From the NCBI RefSeq assembly GCF_037042905.1, contig NC_087257.1, positions 11,010,001 to 11,074,000 of the forward strand: a DNA stretch of 64,000 bases. The letters run 5' to 3'. This stretch comes from Lytechinus pictus. Lineage: Eukaryota; Echinodermata; Echinoidea; Temnopleuroida; Toxopneustidae. The translations under genes and the position numbers were made by a program. Below, one piece after another: positions 12,101 through 27,100 of the stretch. A model generated the notes under the pieces. It worked only from the letters and a program-made list of their open reading frames with translations, was not told the origin of the DNA and ran no database searches. Every line of letters begins with the position of its first letter. Positions within the stretch are counted from its first letter, which is position 1.

Positions 12101-15100
12101 CCAAAGTAATCCACAGCAGGTTGTTCCTCTGAGAATGTGAAGGGTGTTGCATCATGACACAGACCATGAAGGGATGCTGACTTGCCTGCCATACTCTCTA
12201 TCATCATACCTGGTTATATCAAAGAGAGTATTGTTGCAGAAATCATTTTGATAGGCACACTAAAAACAAGCCGGAATATCAAGATAGAGGCAAAACACAG
12301 AAAGAAAAAAAATCATTAACCTATACATTCTTTTCACAAAGCGCAAACATCCTTCGATAATTTTCAAGGTATATGTTTTCAAAATTGATATGGAACCTGT
12401 GCCAGCTTGAATATCTTTGAAAGGTGGAGCATCTTTTATATGAGTGTTTTAATAGCTGTGCTTTTCAAAATTATTGATTCATGTTAGTTTTGCCTTTGTC
12501 CAATTACTTTCCTTTATACGCATGGTGGGCATGGTCATATATTTTGCTTTTGTAATCATGATTCCTAATTATTTGTACGTTTTGTGACTGATATGTTAAT
12601 ACAATGAAGTATAATATGTGTGGCGTCGCGCAATAACCAGACTATTGGTGAGAGACAATAAATGCGCTAGGACGTCATTTAAATACGCGTGTCATCAAAC
12701 TTTTGTCTGGCGCGCGTCGCGAGGAAAAACAAAACAAACAACCCGCGGGAAATAAAAAAAAATGTCAGGCGCATTTTTATTTTTCAGAACTGTGGATATC
12801 GGCTCGATATATTTGGTGGCGGGTTCGGATACATGTTGATTGAATTTAATTCCCTTGGCTGAAATCCATGAAGGTAAGTTAAATTATGTTGCAGATTGAG
12901 TTGTTTGGTTAAATTCATTGATAATTGCGATGCGAGGAACATGGCAACTAAACACGTGAATGTGAATTTTGTGTTGCGTGTTTATGTGGATCGATCGAGA
13001 GAGAGCTTTTTTAGGAACGACTTTAAACGTCAAATTACATGCGACTGCTGCAGCGATTCGCGGTATTTGTCCGGGACTTTGACGGCCTTTTTAAGATCTA
13101 ACTTATGTATGCCTAGGCTATCAACTAGATCTAGATCTGCACGTACTTAGATAGGCCTTCGTTACATACTTGTAACCATTTAAGTTAAATCTATCACATG
13201 CAACAAGTTTGTAAGAAATGTAGGCCTATATAAAAAAAATCAAAATTGGACAAGGAGTAAAAGAGCTATGATAATTTAAAGATATGGATTTCGGTGAAAC
13301 AGTTCTATGCATGTTTTTATGAATTTACTTGACAAACTGATGCAAAGATGTCTCACCTTGTTACATGAAATTATGTTTGTTCTATCCCCCCCCCCTCCAA
13401 GACTAGATATTAATTAATGCAAAAAGGTGACATATCATTCACACACGTATGACCAAATAAAACAAGTATGATTTCATGTTTTGTTATAAGAAAAGTTAAA
13501 GTGGGGTGTCATCATCAGCCCATCTAACGAATATTTATTAAGACGTGCATATAACTGTTTTTATAATGCATGAAAAACCCTTTTAGATCTAGTTGTTATC
13601 AGATTTTGATGAAATTTGCAGCATTTGCTTACATTTGATGAAATTATTTTCAGCTCGGAGTACCCTTTTAAATCGGTTAATTATGGACATTTTTCAAATC
13701 CCCTCTTCTAACAAAATTCTTATTTGTCGGACTTCTGATTTCAAATTTTTTTTTTTTTCGGAGGGGGTGGGGTCTATTTGGTATGAGCTTCACCAAAGCT
13801 GTGCAAATGATATCGAAATTATAACTAGAAAACAGATTGTCACAATTTATAAGAAATTTATTCAAAAATAACAATATATTTTGGGGGCGGGTGTGGGGGG
13901 TATTTCTTATTTTTGTCTACAATCTGGTCGAGCTACATTACATGAGGTTCGCCAACTTTCTACACAAAATCATTCAATATTATTTAAAAAAATGAAAAGA
14001 CATATTTTTGAAAATAAAAATAAATTATAGTTTTACTTGTTTTTTTTTTGTTTTTTTTCTTAAGTAGTGTTTTTTTTTTAAATAAACTTTAACTCTGAAA
14101 ATTTGTTAACTAATTGGCCTTGTTTTCTTTCGTTGTGTTAAACATGTTAAAGGCACGGGATCTACAGAGCAACTATATTAGTGCAGTGAGGACAAGACAT
14201 CTCAGAACCAACATACAGCTGACAGCAGCCCTTCAAGAAGTACTTTAAGACTCTATTATGGGATTCACCATTACCACAGCTTCAGGTAGCTTTCCATGCT
14301 TTATCCATATTCTATATGGAAATAGTGTGCCAGTTTTTACTTTATCATGTCAGTTGTAACCGATTTTTCCACGAATCAATTGCCGTTTTATAAGATCTTG
14401 TTTTAAAATTTATTTTACCACTATTAGTACATGAAATCTAGAATTATGGAAAATATAAAAAAATATAAAATGATAAAAACAATAAAAAATGAAAAAAATA
14501 AATAGAATTTGGATAAAAGCTCATGCAGAGAAAGCTTTTTGCAAGTGATATATCAAATTAAACATTTAAATATGAACATCTCATGAATTTTGGAGGGATT
14601 TTTTTACCCAACAATAGTTAAATCTTTTTTTGGTAGAAAAATATGACATCAGGGAGTACTTCCACCTTTATTAGAAATACAAGTAACATTTACACAAAGC
14701 CAAAGAGTGAAAAGTTAATGTATTTTAAATATCATGTTGTTGATAAAATATGTCCATGAATCATGAAGAAATGAGAGTGTAATGTGACTGTTTTTATAAC
14801 ACATTAATATCGGTGAACTTTTCAATTGCATTCATCAAACATGTAGATTTGAGTCATCGGAACGTGGCATTTTTAAGACTGGAACATGAAGAAAGCAAAC
14901 AATGCAGAGGAAGAAAATTATCCCCTTTGGTGAACCCTGCTGACATAGTCTCTCAGATACTCCCAGATAAGCTATCAACTGGATTTTCCAAATAGAGGGA
15001 ATATGATATATGGAAAGATCTTAGATGAGGACAAGGCACCTCGCGGCCTCCCCCGTAGGAGAGGAAATTGAACAATGAATACATGTTTTACTTTGAATGA

Positions 15101-18100
15101 ACAAACTCTGAAGTTTTTCGATAAAAAAATTAAACTTAATTTGTAACGTTTGCTAACCCATTAGAAGGATGTCATTGTAGAAAATTGAAATGTGGTAAGT
15201 TTGCTGCTGTATTAAGAAGTTTGTGATAATGTTAAACACACACACTAAGGAGAGATTATCGTGTTTTATATAATTTTTAGTGCAAATTTGGACAGTGGAG
15301 AGCGATGCACAGTTTTGCTAATACTGCTGCATAGAAGAGAGTAAATGTATGTAGTCTCTTCCATATCAAGAATTAAACTCTGATATTATTTTTTTATTCA
15401 AGCATAAGATGTTTACAACGCATATCATTACACACGTGTACAGAGTGTAGCAGAGAAAAGATGACTATGTATTTGTGAGTATTTGTTAGTTATAATACCT
15501 GTCGTATTAATATGTGGAGCCAAGTTTTTATGCACAGTTTTATTCTTCTTTTCAAACGAAGTGACCTAAAAAAAATCCTTCAGTGATCCAGATAATTTGG
15601 CAGCAATTTGTGAAATATATTTTCATGACTACCCCATCCCTAAAAAGAAACCAAATGTGGCCCATTTCATTAAATATGGATATGATCCCTTGCTCGAATG
15701 AAAACTACCATGAAAACAGTGAACCTTCTGCTTCCTGATTCGCTAGTTCAATGAAAGTTGATATTTCATCAAGAGTTGCTGTCATATTAAATCTTTATGA
15801 AATGTAGCTCGCATCAGCTTTTCACTATTGTGTATTGCCACCGAAAAAACTTGGTTTTGCAAAATTGAATTTTGTTTGTGGTTATTTTCCAAAGCTTAAG
15901 CATGATTTTCTTTAGATTTTACTTTGCGAGAAAGTGAAGTATGGACAAACAGCATGGTGGTGTCTTTTTTTTTTGGGGGGGGGTTAAGGGCAGGGACAAA
16001 TCTAGGATGGAGGTAAGCAGGGGCTTTGGCCCCACTTTTTTTCCCCAGAACGCATGTATAAACATGTAAAAAATTACCATATGATTGTGATTTTTTTTTT
16101 GCATGGACAGCCCCTCCCATTTTCAAAAAAATGTTCTGCGGCGCCTGTGGGGGTGGGCACCCGAAAAAAATGATAAGCTGCCCCTCCCCCCCAACAACAA
16201 AAAAATCAGATGAATAACCCAACCCCATCTTCCCCTGGTCATTGGATCTGGGAAACTCCTCTCATGTTAAAACTACGCGCTATGACGAACTATATATAGT
16301 ATGACAAATAGTCTCCATAAGGGTTTTTTTGCATGTAATGTGAGTGTGTGGGTGTGGGTTCTAGTGTGGGTGTGGTTTAATATGTAGAATAATATGTTTT
16401 ATTGTATTCGCCTAGCTGTGTATATATAAAAATTATGTCTGCACTACAAAAGATCACCTCGCCTATGCCAGGTATGTTGGGCGTTACAAAATAACCAATA
16501 TTTCCCTATCATGAAAAGATGAATAATAAGCCCGACTACCATGACGACCCAAACGGCCAGGCAGGGGGGGGGGGTACCCCTGATTCAATTGGCCATATCT
16601 CTAATTTAAATATGAATTAGACTCTAATATTTTGTATACACATTGTACATGTGTCCATGTACCAGAAAACATAAAAAAACCAAAATCCAAAATTTCACCT
16701 ATAATACCCATTTTCCCAGGATGGCCCACATATATCTGGGCCCCATCTTACAAAGAATTGCAATTGATCCAATCAATCACAACTATGGACAGCCATCAAC
16801 ATCTAAAATGCAAATTTGTTCAAAATATTTTCTAGATATGATATATATTGATACATTCATCATTCTCTTGAAGATTCAGTGTGAATTTCTTTGTTTACTA
16901 AGGAGATTGTGCAAATTTCCTGAAGAAAAAATCATGGCATGGATGGATTTCCATACAATTTAGATTGATCGGATCAATCGTAACTCTTTATAAGTCGGGG
17001 CCCAGGTCTGATTTTACTTCTTACCGATTGTCATACGAGAAGGGAATCCATGAGGGTTGAATAAGATATCGGGCGTCATCCCGCTCTCAGTGAAAGGCAT
17101 ATCTTCCGTCGGCCATCGCTGACTGCATACACCCTTCTGACCATGACGACTAGAAAACTTGTCCCCAATGATTGGATTCCTCTGGAGGAATTGAGGGAAA
17201 TAAATATTTTCAAGTTTATCATACTCACAAATAATTTATTTTTAATTGAAATATATATGTTAGTATCCACAAATATAATGAAAAGCTCCACTTTGTATCC
17301 TCTAGAAAAAGGCACTATATAAATCCAGCTATTATCATCATCATCTAAAAAATAATCCAAACAGTTTTTACATGTGTAAAATATAATGACATTTTAGATC
17401 CCAGATTTCTGAACATATCAAATATTCAGGTTTTGCTGTCATTTTCACGAAAACCACACCCAATATGTGGAAGAGATCATTAAATATCGATTTACAAACG
17501 AATTTATAATAATCAATTATTAACTGATTTTTTCATTAAAAAGAAATTATTGGGCAATTCCATGAAATATGGTCCCCTAACAAAAGAAAATTCCTGAAAT
17601 GACTTGTCTCTGTTTTCTAGTTCATTTGAAAGTTGTAATGCTCTCAAATCATCATGGTTGAGCAGTTCAAGAACTGAAATGAGAATTGAGAAAAATGAGC
17701 ATTTGGATGTAAAGCATACTAAACCCTTGTTTTACAACCGCCAACCATTCCATACCTTATTAGTGAGATCCACCATACCTGTATTCTAAGTTGTATGAAC
17801 GCTCTCTGACAGACTTGGTTACCAAGGTAACCCCCTGTGACCTTGACATTATCTACCACCGCGACCTCAGACCCTCTGTACTTCTCGACCTTGGTCTGAC
17901 CTGAATCAAGCCTGGTGTAACTGTATTAAATGAAATAAACGATAAATTATATTGAATTGAGTTAGTTCTTGCATAACGCATATCACATTATGATAAAACG
18001 TCCCTTTGTGTTTCCAAAGGATTTGGAAACCCTTACCTCGGCTTTAGCCAGGCAGTCTTTTACAGCTCAGAAGCATTTCAAGAAGGAAATTCTTGCCAGG

Positions 18101-21100
18101 TACCCATATACCTCACCTGGGTTGAGTGCAGCACAATGTGGATTAATTTCTTGCTGAAGAAAATTTGAGAGCGAAGTTGGCTTAGTCGGTAAAGTGTCTG
18201 CCTGTCGAACCAAAGATCGTGGGTTCGAGTCCACCCCGGGCAGATGACAGAAGCCAGTGCGTTGTGTGTAAACGTCTCTCCCGTTTCATAGATGCAGGCT
18301 ATGTTACAGTGAAAAACACCCCGTCCCTCGGATAGGACATTAAATGGAGTCCCCTTGTAGAGGAGAGTCACCACCTTTGCACGTTAAGAACCCACTGCAC
18401 TATTTGAATAAGAGTAGGGGGAAACCCCGGTGTAGTGGTCCACCTGCATTCCCCCAATCAGTTACTGTAAACGCTTTTATATTCGCGGGATTAATTTTTC
18501 GCGCTTGGCGGCTTCAAAACATTTTCGCGGGTTCTTGAATTCGCGCTGCACACTCCATAAACACAAAGTCACTTCCTTCTTGCCCATCTGTGAATGGTTT
18601 TAATTAACATTTCAGGAACAAAATTTTGTTTTTCTGATCATAATTCTAGCTCTAAAGCGGCATAATTAAGCATTGTTTTGATCCAATCTTGAGCTTTTGT
18701 GACATTTAGCGCAACTTTTCTTTGTGGGGCGGACATCGGGGAAGGCAAAACGGAGGCGCTGCTAGCTGCTGGCCTGGTATGGACGGCCGAGCACCAGGTA
18801 AGGACCGGGAGGATTACGGCTATTCAAAGTGCTTGGGATCAATCAACAGACATGTGCGATCGACCCAACGTCTTCTTAGAAACTAAACAGATCTAAACAT
18901 TCACCAATCAAACAGCATGTAAGCAATTTATATTTCAACCAAAATCATAATTTAAATACCGATCTGCGACTGTTAAAAAGTTATCGCATTGCTTTGGAAC
19001 GAATTATCACGGTGCATATGATTTTGGAGCTCAAGCCTTCTTGTTTAAATGCCGCCCTCTCTAGGTCAAATTATGCAATCTCTTTGCCAAAACGATACAC
19101 GCAATTGAACCGCGGTTCAAAACTTGCATTAAAATTGATGCTCATAAATTTGCGTGTTTTTTAATTCGGGCTCGCCGATCTTGCCGCGAAAATTTCCACA
19201 TCGCGAAAATTTCCACTTGTACAGTATATCGGAAGGAGAGACCTTTGGGTCACAGTTCTGTGTGCTTGCCCTTCTACGCGACCCAGATTGGCTAGCTCCT
19301 CCAAAAATGTGCCTTTGACAGATATATGGCGCTATACAAATGCTGTGCATCATCATCATCAGCATCACCATTGGGATTTGAACCCACTACCAGCATTTTC
19401 ATAGCCAGGAGACTAATCCAATGTGCTACAATGCTCCAAATAGAGTTAAGTTTTAAAAGCTTGTCAAAGATTAAAGACATGAATTAACTTTATCAAAAAA
19501 AAAAACATAGCTGATGATGGAGTGAAGTGTATATCCTACCCTTTCCTAGTATATGAGCTACAATATCTAATAGTTTTAAACAAATCAGAGAATGATGAAT
19601 ATTAAGGTTCATCATAGATTTTCCTTGCCATCGATCAGCAGACATTATGTAATAAATGTAAATACACTGTAAATGTGATTACCACTCAATATCGGAATGA
19701 GGATTACCAAAAATGGTAAAAACTAGAATAAGTAGAATCAAAGTTCATCTTTACATCATAAACAAGAAAGTTTGACTTACGCATAGTATGGGTCTCCTTC
19801 ATGTAGCACTGTACCGATTGGGGGAAAGCCATCTTTGTCTATACATCCTTTGATTCGAGGGTCAGTAATATCACAACCTATAAGGCAGTGCATAAGCATA
19901 ATCAAAATAAAAAGGTAAGGTATATTACCAACAAGAAAATGCCATCATAATATATACTAATAATAATTATGGATTGAGAGGACTTTTCACATGTATCTTA
20001 CTTTTTTTTCCTTTTTTTGGGGGGGATCATTGTTGTTTTTTAAGCCATGACGTAATTCTGTCATAGGGAGAAACAATATTCAAACTTTCCCGACAAAATG
20101 GAAGTAATTATATAATAATCGATCAAAGTGAAAAAAAATCAGTTTGTGACACAACATGCTTGACAATACACAAATGAGCAGCCAGTATTGGGGGCATTAC
20201 AACAGCATACAGCACACAGGGACCATACCTGCTTGGATAATTCTAAAAGGTATGGTGGTATCCATATCGCAAAAAAATGTAGATAAAAATGACCTACTAC
20301 TTGGCTCCATATCTTCATTACCAGCTTAGCAGCCCCACCCCATCTCCATCACCATCCCCTCCTCATATTATTAAACACAGCTGCTACCAGTCCATGTTTC
20401 AATCCTCCTCGCTTGGTCCCAAGATTATCGTCATCTGTTTTATAGATGATGACTGCCATCTCCACCACAAACAATAATAGCACTGCCCCCACTAAAAGCC
20501 CCATCCCAGCCCTATCACCATCTTACTTACCAAACACACTACCACTTTCCGTGTCTTGATTCTCCAAGCTCATTCCTAAGGTTAATCTCTTCTGTTTTAC
20601 AGATTATGACCATCATCTTCACCACTATACCCCTCTATCAGCTTTGCTCCTCTCACCAATCATCCCATCACTGTCCCATCACAATCTCACTTCCCAAACA
20701 CAGCTGCCACTCTTCCGTGCCTTGATTCTCTAAGCTTATTCCTAAGGTTAATCTCTTCTGTTTACAGATTATGACCATCATCTCCACCACTATACCCCTC
20801 TATCAGCTTTGCTCCTCCCACCAATCATCCCTTCCCCTCTCCATCACCATACCATCACCATCTTTCTTACCAAACACAGCAGCCACTCTTCCGTGCCTTG
20901 ATTCTCCAAGCTTATTCCTAAGGTTAATCTCTTCTGTTTTATAGATGATGATCACCATGACCAAAACCACTTCCCTGAACCCCCTCACCAACAACCCACC
21001 CCCTCTCCATCACCATCTTACTTACCAAACACAGCAGCCACTCTCCCGTGCCTTGACTCTCCAAGCTTATTCCTAAGATTAATCTCTTCTGTTTTATAGA

Positions 21101-24100
21101 TGCTAGCATGGCCAAAACCTCTCTCCAGTGAAGACTTGTTTATGATCATGGCATCTTCCATATCATACCCCTATAGAGTGGAAAACAAGATGGCAACAAA
21201 ATCAAACAATTACTGTCACAGGCAGCGCAAGCAAGGGTGAGGGATAGTCCCCCTGAAAATATATTCTAAAGAAATAACAAAAAAAAGGAGAGAAGGAAGA
21301 AGAGGAAAGACGAGGTTGTTCGCGAACCACGATTCTTGCCTGATTTTGCAATCAATAGGCAATATGATCTTTTGACCCCTTGATGACCTTTGACCTTATC
21401 ATTCTCATAAATGTGGAAGGAAAAGAAAAAAAGAAAAGGAAAAGAAAGAAGATCCAAAAAGTTTGAAAAATAAAACACTGCAGTATCACAGACTGAAGCC
21501 TACATGTAAACATAGTTTGAAGAATTTTTTTTTCCAGATTCAGCTTTCTTACATAATGATAAAACTGACATATGAGCCACAGAATGTGAAATACAGGAAA
21601 TGATGCCGAACATATCAAACTGAATTTCAGATGCTCTTCAGTATCAGTTCAAGAGGAGAAGCTGGTCTGTGACGGCACACAAGACGTTTCAGACCAGGAG
21701 CAAGAATCAATTTGTATAAGATACGTTGATGACAACTCTCAAGCCTCGGGAGGGGACTGTCGGGCTGTCAAACTATTGGTAGAGCCAAAGCACGCTTGCT
21801 GAAAGATGTCTGCATTGGGCTTGACTTGACACTTGCCAAGTAACATGAGCGGTGCTCACAGTGGAGCTTATCATTTTGTATGTTTTTATTTGTAACTTTG
21901 AATGATATCTTTATGATCATGTTGATTTTCTCAACTATTCTTTTGAAAGTTCTGAATGACAGCCACATTCATTTACTTTATATTGTTAAGAAATTTCTAT
22001 TTTGATTATTATCAACTGGTTCACTTTATGTTGGGTGCCTGAGTTTCACAACTATTTTTGTTGTCTTTTTGGCTCCCCACAGTCATGTACATGCATATTT
22101 CTTTATATTATGTTTGAATCCTACTCGGTTCAGTTTCATTTCATATTGTATTTATGTTTCATATTTCCTATTTTGTATATATTTGTAACGATTTTATAGT
22201 ACTGTAGAAATAATTGATTTGATTTGCTTTGATCTATCATGAAGGAAAATCAACCACTAGCCAACCATACCAACTGCTCAACACAGCACAATCAGTCAAT
22301 GAACTCCCACTTATTTGTGGTGTTATCAATATGCATTAGGAGTGACTTTCTCACAAACAGTTAAGTTCAGACAAGTGTTTGAAGCAGTAGGAGACCGCGC
22401 AAGAAAACTACCGGTATGGCCACTGAGCCCTACTCGGGGGACAGTGCGGAATAAGGCTCTCGAATACTTCCAGGATAATAGACTCACTTCATAAGAAATG
22501 GTGTACCGCAGGGCTCTGTGGGAGGTCCAACTCTTTTTTTCTATTTATTTGATTGCATTGCGACAAGTTATGATCCATCATGGAATTAACTATCATATCT
22601 ATGCTGACGATATTCAACTGAGAATTTTGTTTGCATGTGGTTCCAAAAGTTTCAAAAACTTAAGGGAGGGGGGCAAGATCTTTTGCTCATGCATGCCCCA
22701 TACTATGGAACAGACATCCTGAAGACATCAAAAATTGTTTCTCTGTTGAGTCTTTCAAAAATGTTCTTAAAACCTCTCTTTTTATTTCTTAATTTCTTTA
22801 TGTGCCTTGAGCACTCTACAGAGTGGATTAGGCGCTTTTTAAGTCACATGTATTATTATCATAAATTACAATTGGATGCCGCAATTTCATCAGAGCAGAA
22901 ATCTAATGCTCGTGGTCATGAAGATCCCTTCATGCATGTGGAATCCTTGCTGGCAGTCCAGTCGGCATGTGCCATAATTGGAAACTTGGCGGCTCTAGTC
23001 AACTCGGCGCAGGGAAGACAAGCAACAATGGATGGCGTTGTAAGATATGTAGAGCTGGCAATCATAGCACTCCAGGAGGAAAGTCAAAAGTTTGACAGCA
23101 TGTTCGAGGATGCAGAGGCAGCCATCATTGGCAAGAAAGACGCACAGCCAATAGGGATCTACACCAAGGCACATGCAAGTACCCATTCATCTTAGTGTAA
23201 ACACTGCAAACACTACACATGCCACGCCAATAGAGTACTGTACTACCAGATTATCTTCCTAGAGGCATATGGCACTGCTATTAATCAGTTGTGAATGCAT
23301 TTCAACGAGGCTAAAGCGGGGATGCAATCATACTGTGACCTGATCGAATGCTTTCATTACAGTATTATACAATATGGATAAATTCACATTTTGAACACCT
23401 TTACATTAACAACAAGAAACTCTCCATCACTAACTTCAGATTGATATTGAAAACCTTTCTCTTATGTTCAGAAATTTGCTATGTACATGTAGTAAAAAGA
23501 GCATTGACCAAGCGGAGCTGAAAATATTCATATAAAATCTGAGCTGTACAAATTAATGTTTACGATTGTGTATTTTGAAATCATGCTCATACATGTATGT
23601 TTTTTAGGCTATTGTAGATAAACATCAAATAAATGATTTAATAACAATGATAATAATAAAATCATATATCAATTATCATTAATTAGGCGACGATTGCCTC
23701 TTCAATGGCACACTTAATATTACCCAGCTTTAGCTCTAGCTGCTAAAGACGCTTCATGCATTCAATGAATTAATCCTGCCGGGTACCCATTCATCTCACC
23801 TGGGTTGAGTGAGGCACAATGTGGGTAAATTTCATGCAGAAGGAAAACACCCCATGGACGGGATTCGAACCCATGCCCCTCTGATTGAAAGACGAGAGTT
23901 GTAACCACTAGACCACGACGCCCCCCACTAAGGCTGATATGCTAAGTACAAACTCTCCACCAAGTGATTAAATAGAAATCAACCTGCGTCCCATACATGT
24001 ACCATAGTCACATACTCAGAGCTGCCAACCTTTCAAAAAGGTAAAAAGTAGTAATCTAGAAGCTCAACATTCAAAATTCTGAGATAAAAGTCATAACTGC

Positions 24101-27100
24101 ATACATGCCACGAGGTATCATAAATTTTGTAGAAGAGGTAACATATCTATATGCTCTTGTCACATTGTGGAGCCCCCCTTCGGGATCATTGGTCATGTAT
24201 AGGATGTCGACAATGTAATCATGGCAGCGACGAATTTTCATCTCAAGCACACACTTACCCGATTGATGTAAAGACAAAAGGACTGAGAATCGCACATGTA
24301 AATGTCCACAGTCTTTTTGGTAAAATTGATCATCTTAAAGAAAAGTATTAGTAGTACTTTTCTTTTAGATACTTTTCTGTTAATAAATAAATAGAACAGA
24401 TGCACAATGCGCATAAATGCCAGGTTTTGCAAAAGATCCCTACAGGATGGTTGTCAGGTATATTTATCACAGGTGCTTCACAACTTTTATGAAGCACTAG
24501 CTTGCCTTGTCAGGCAAGTAAATTTCGTCACTGCACAATGTATTACTATGTGTGTATTAAATGTGTACATTTCTACCTCAAAAACTTAATAATTAAGGTC
24601 AAAAGCGTAATGACGTAATTTGACATGAGAATCATAAAATCATAACTTTTTTCTAATAGTTGGCAGCACTCTGTTGCGCATTTTCAAATCATGCTCATTT
24701 TTTTTAGTTTTTAGGCTAATGGAGCTAAACGATTAAATTAATGAACTGAAACAAGGATATTGTGCAATGCACAAACTCTCCACCAACTGATTAACCCTTT
24801 GCCCGCCTTGTTCGACTAGAGTCACATACAGCAGAGTGCCAAGTTCAACTCCAGCCACATTCTATTCACAATACACACAGAGTGCATTAAGTCTGTGTGT
24901 TCATACACACACATACACAATAGTGATGTGTGCCTCGCATTGTACTGTGTACACACAAAGCTTTTCTTTACAATTAACCAATCAAAAGATATTGTGAGCT
25001 GAATTAGCATAGCCCACGGAGAACCCCTCTGAAGGTTGCACCTTGAAATTAATGTGGTGCAGGGGTGATTCTGACTATGGCGGGCAAAGAGTTAACTCTT
25101 AGCCCGCCACAGACAGAATAACCTGCTTCCCATACGATGGCCACTTACTGTATATGAGATGACAGCTACTACAGCATTGGTTCCAAGTGGGTAATCGTCA
25201 AAGTCATACTTGTCATAAGAGTGTGGTCGGACCATCGGTGTCTGAGGGGTCTGCAGCTTGTACATCTTATGATCAATACGGAATGGTAGTGTGTGGGATG
25301 GGAAACCCATCGTTTGTTTACCCATCTGTATGAAACCAAAGTACATACAGTAATATTTATAATACACCTTTCCAACAGTTACAAGGACAATTAACACTTG
25401 TGAAACACACTATTTTTTACACATACGCAAAATAATACATTGAAAAACCTGCCTGAATATTTTACTGACCAAAAATTTCTTAAAGTTCATTTTTCAAGAA
25501 AAAAAATCTGAGGGCAAATTCATATTTACATTACTGAATTTTCTTGATAAAAGTAAAATTACATTTTGTTTGTTTGCATTTGCTTAATATTGACGTGATT
25601 ATTGACAATATTGAAAATGAGATACAAAATGAGATACAAATAGTCAGATAAAACATCCAACATGTCCTTCCATAAAACACTCCTGAACCCTGTAATATAA
25701 AACCAAGTGATTGGCCGTGGTGCTGATTTTTATGATTAATCATGGACAACAGTCTGTGTTATGAATTGTAGAAATCAGCCCCACAATCAATTGCTAATCT
25801 TTATGTCACAGAGCCCCTGATTATCCATTCAACAAGCCATCTATCTTACCTGACATTGGTACATATTTCTAGGGCTTTGGTTGAAATCAGAAAACGGTGT
25901 GAGACTCGCTGACACACTCAGTATACTCGTCTCATTCACTTCCAAATGTGTGGTCTGTCAATAAGATCAGATAGAAAAGCAATTATCAAGACTGAATTCA
26001 TACTTCCTTTAGTGATAAAAACATGATGTCAACAAATTACAAATAATGGAATTATTTGATATGACCTTGGGTTTAAATTTGTCTTCGTGCCTCCGCTGCA
26101 AGAAAGCGGCGCCTATAGCCTCGCTCCACTACGCAGGCGAGACAAAAAGGGGGGTTGGATCATGGAGCTATTAACACAGAAGGAGATCCTTCTTCCAATT
26201 CCTTTGTTATCGCTTCCTTCTGGCGAAGGAACGATATCTAACATCAATCAGAGAGCCGCCAGGCGAAAGTAAGAGCCCGCTTACGTAACGCGATAAGCCC
26301 ACTTGTAAAATCTGAGATCAGTGATTCTTTGAAGGTTCTGCGATGCACCACCATAAATGACGTTTTTCCACATAACTTCCCTTTCGAGCTCTGTTTTTTT
26401 TCAAAATCGAAACACGATTTGCTGTTCTTCTAACATCCATATCTCTTTGTACGGATTCCTGATGTACGTCTTTGATGTATGGTTGAACTTCTGAGATGAT
26501 CCCCTTTGCATACATACCAAATACGTTACAATTTGATTCAAGCCAGCCACGGTACGTACGGAGAAAGTTGGATATTAGTCATTTATGTGTGTCTGTCTTT
26601 CTTGCTTTATTTAACCCTTTTCTTGTATGCTCCTGTCTCAGAAATTATGAGGGGAAAAGCCTACGTCGAACTTGATTTCGATGCTAAGATTATGTGTTTG
26701 GTCGTGTTCGCCTTGAAAATATAACGACGAATCTACGGGGCATTTCTACAGCGATTGTCGCATCGTTGAGTATCCTCCGGTACCCCACGTACTACTATTT
26801 GTGTAAGTTGAAGGTGAGTGTGATGCCGTAGCTCCGAACTCGCGCGCTCAGCTCATTCACACAGTACAGACCTCAGCCATTGACATGAAACTCTGAGAAG
26901 ATTGCCCAACATAGCAACACCAAATTCATGCAGACTGGATTCCAAATACCGAGCCTCATAGTTTTAAAATGCGAGTAAAAACAATCGCTCGTCTCTAGGT
27001 GATCTAAGCTGAAAGGAGCACAGGTAATTTGAATGCCCTACAGAATCAATCTGTTGTTCACTTCTGGCGCATTCAATGACGTTTCCCTGGAGGTAGTCAC

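Noticed and set aside
11027..12150. CRISPR-like regular repeats
   Set aside because: Units are continuous tandem copies of a coding exon with intron flanks in a eukaryotic gene, not short repeats with unique spacers.
12896..13150. 84-codon frame downstream of the CpG-rich island
   Set aside because: It begins after a strong donor site (12874) and has no recognisable composition or motif; more likely intron sequence.
18170..18242. Possible tRNA gene
   Set aside because: The same tRNA-like head with the same long 3' body occurs at 40331, so it is a SINE head.
18699..18896. 65-codon frame with a GEGKT stretch resembling a P-loop
   Set aside because: No further ATPase motif is present and it lies within a non-coding transposon insert.
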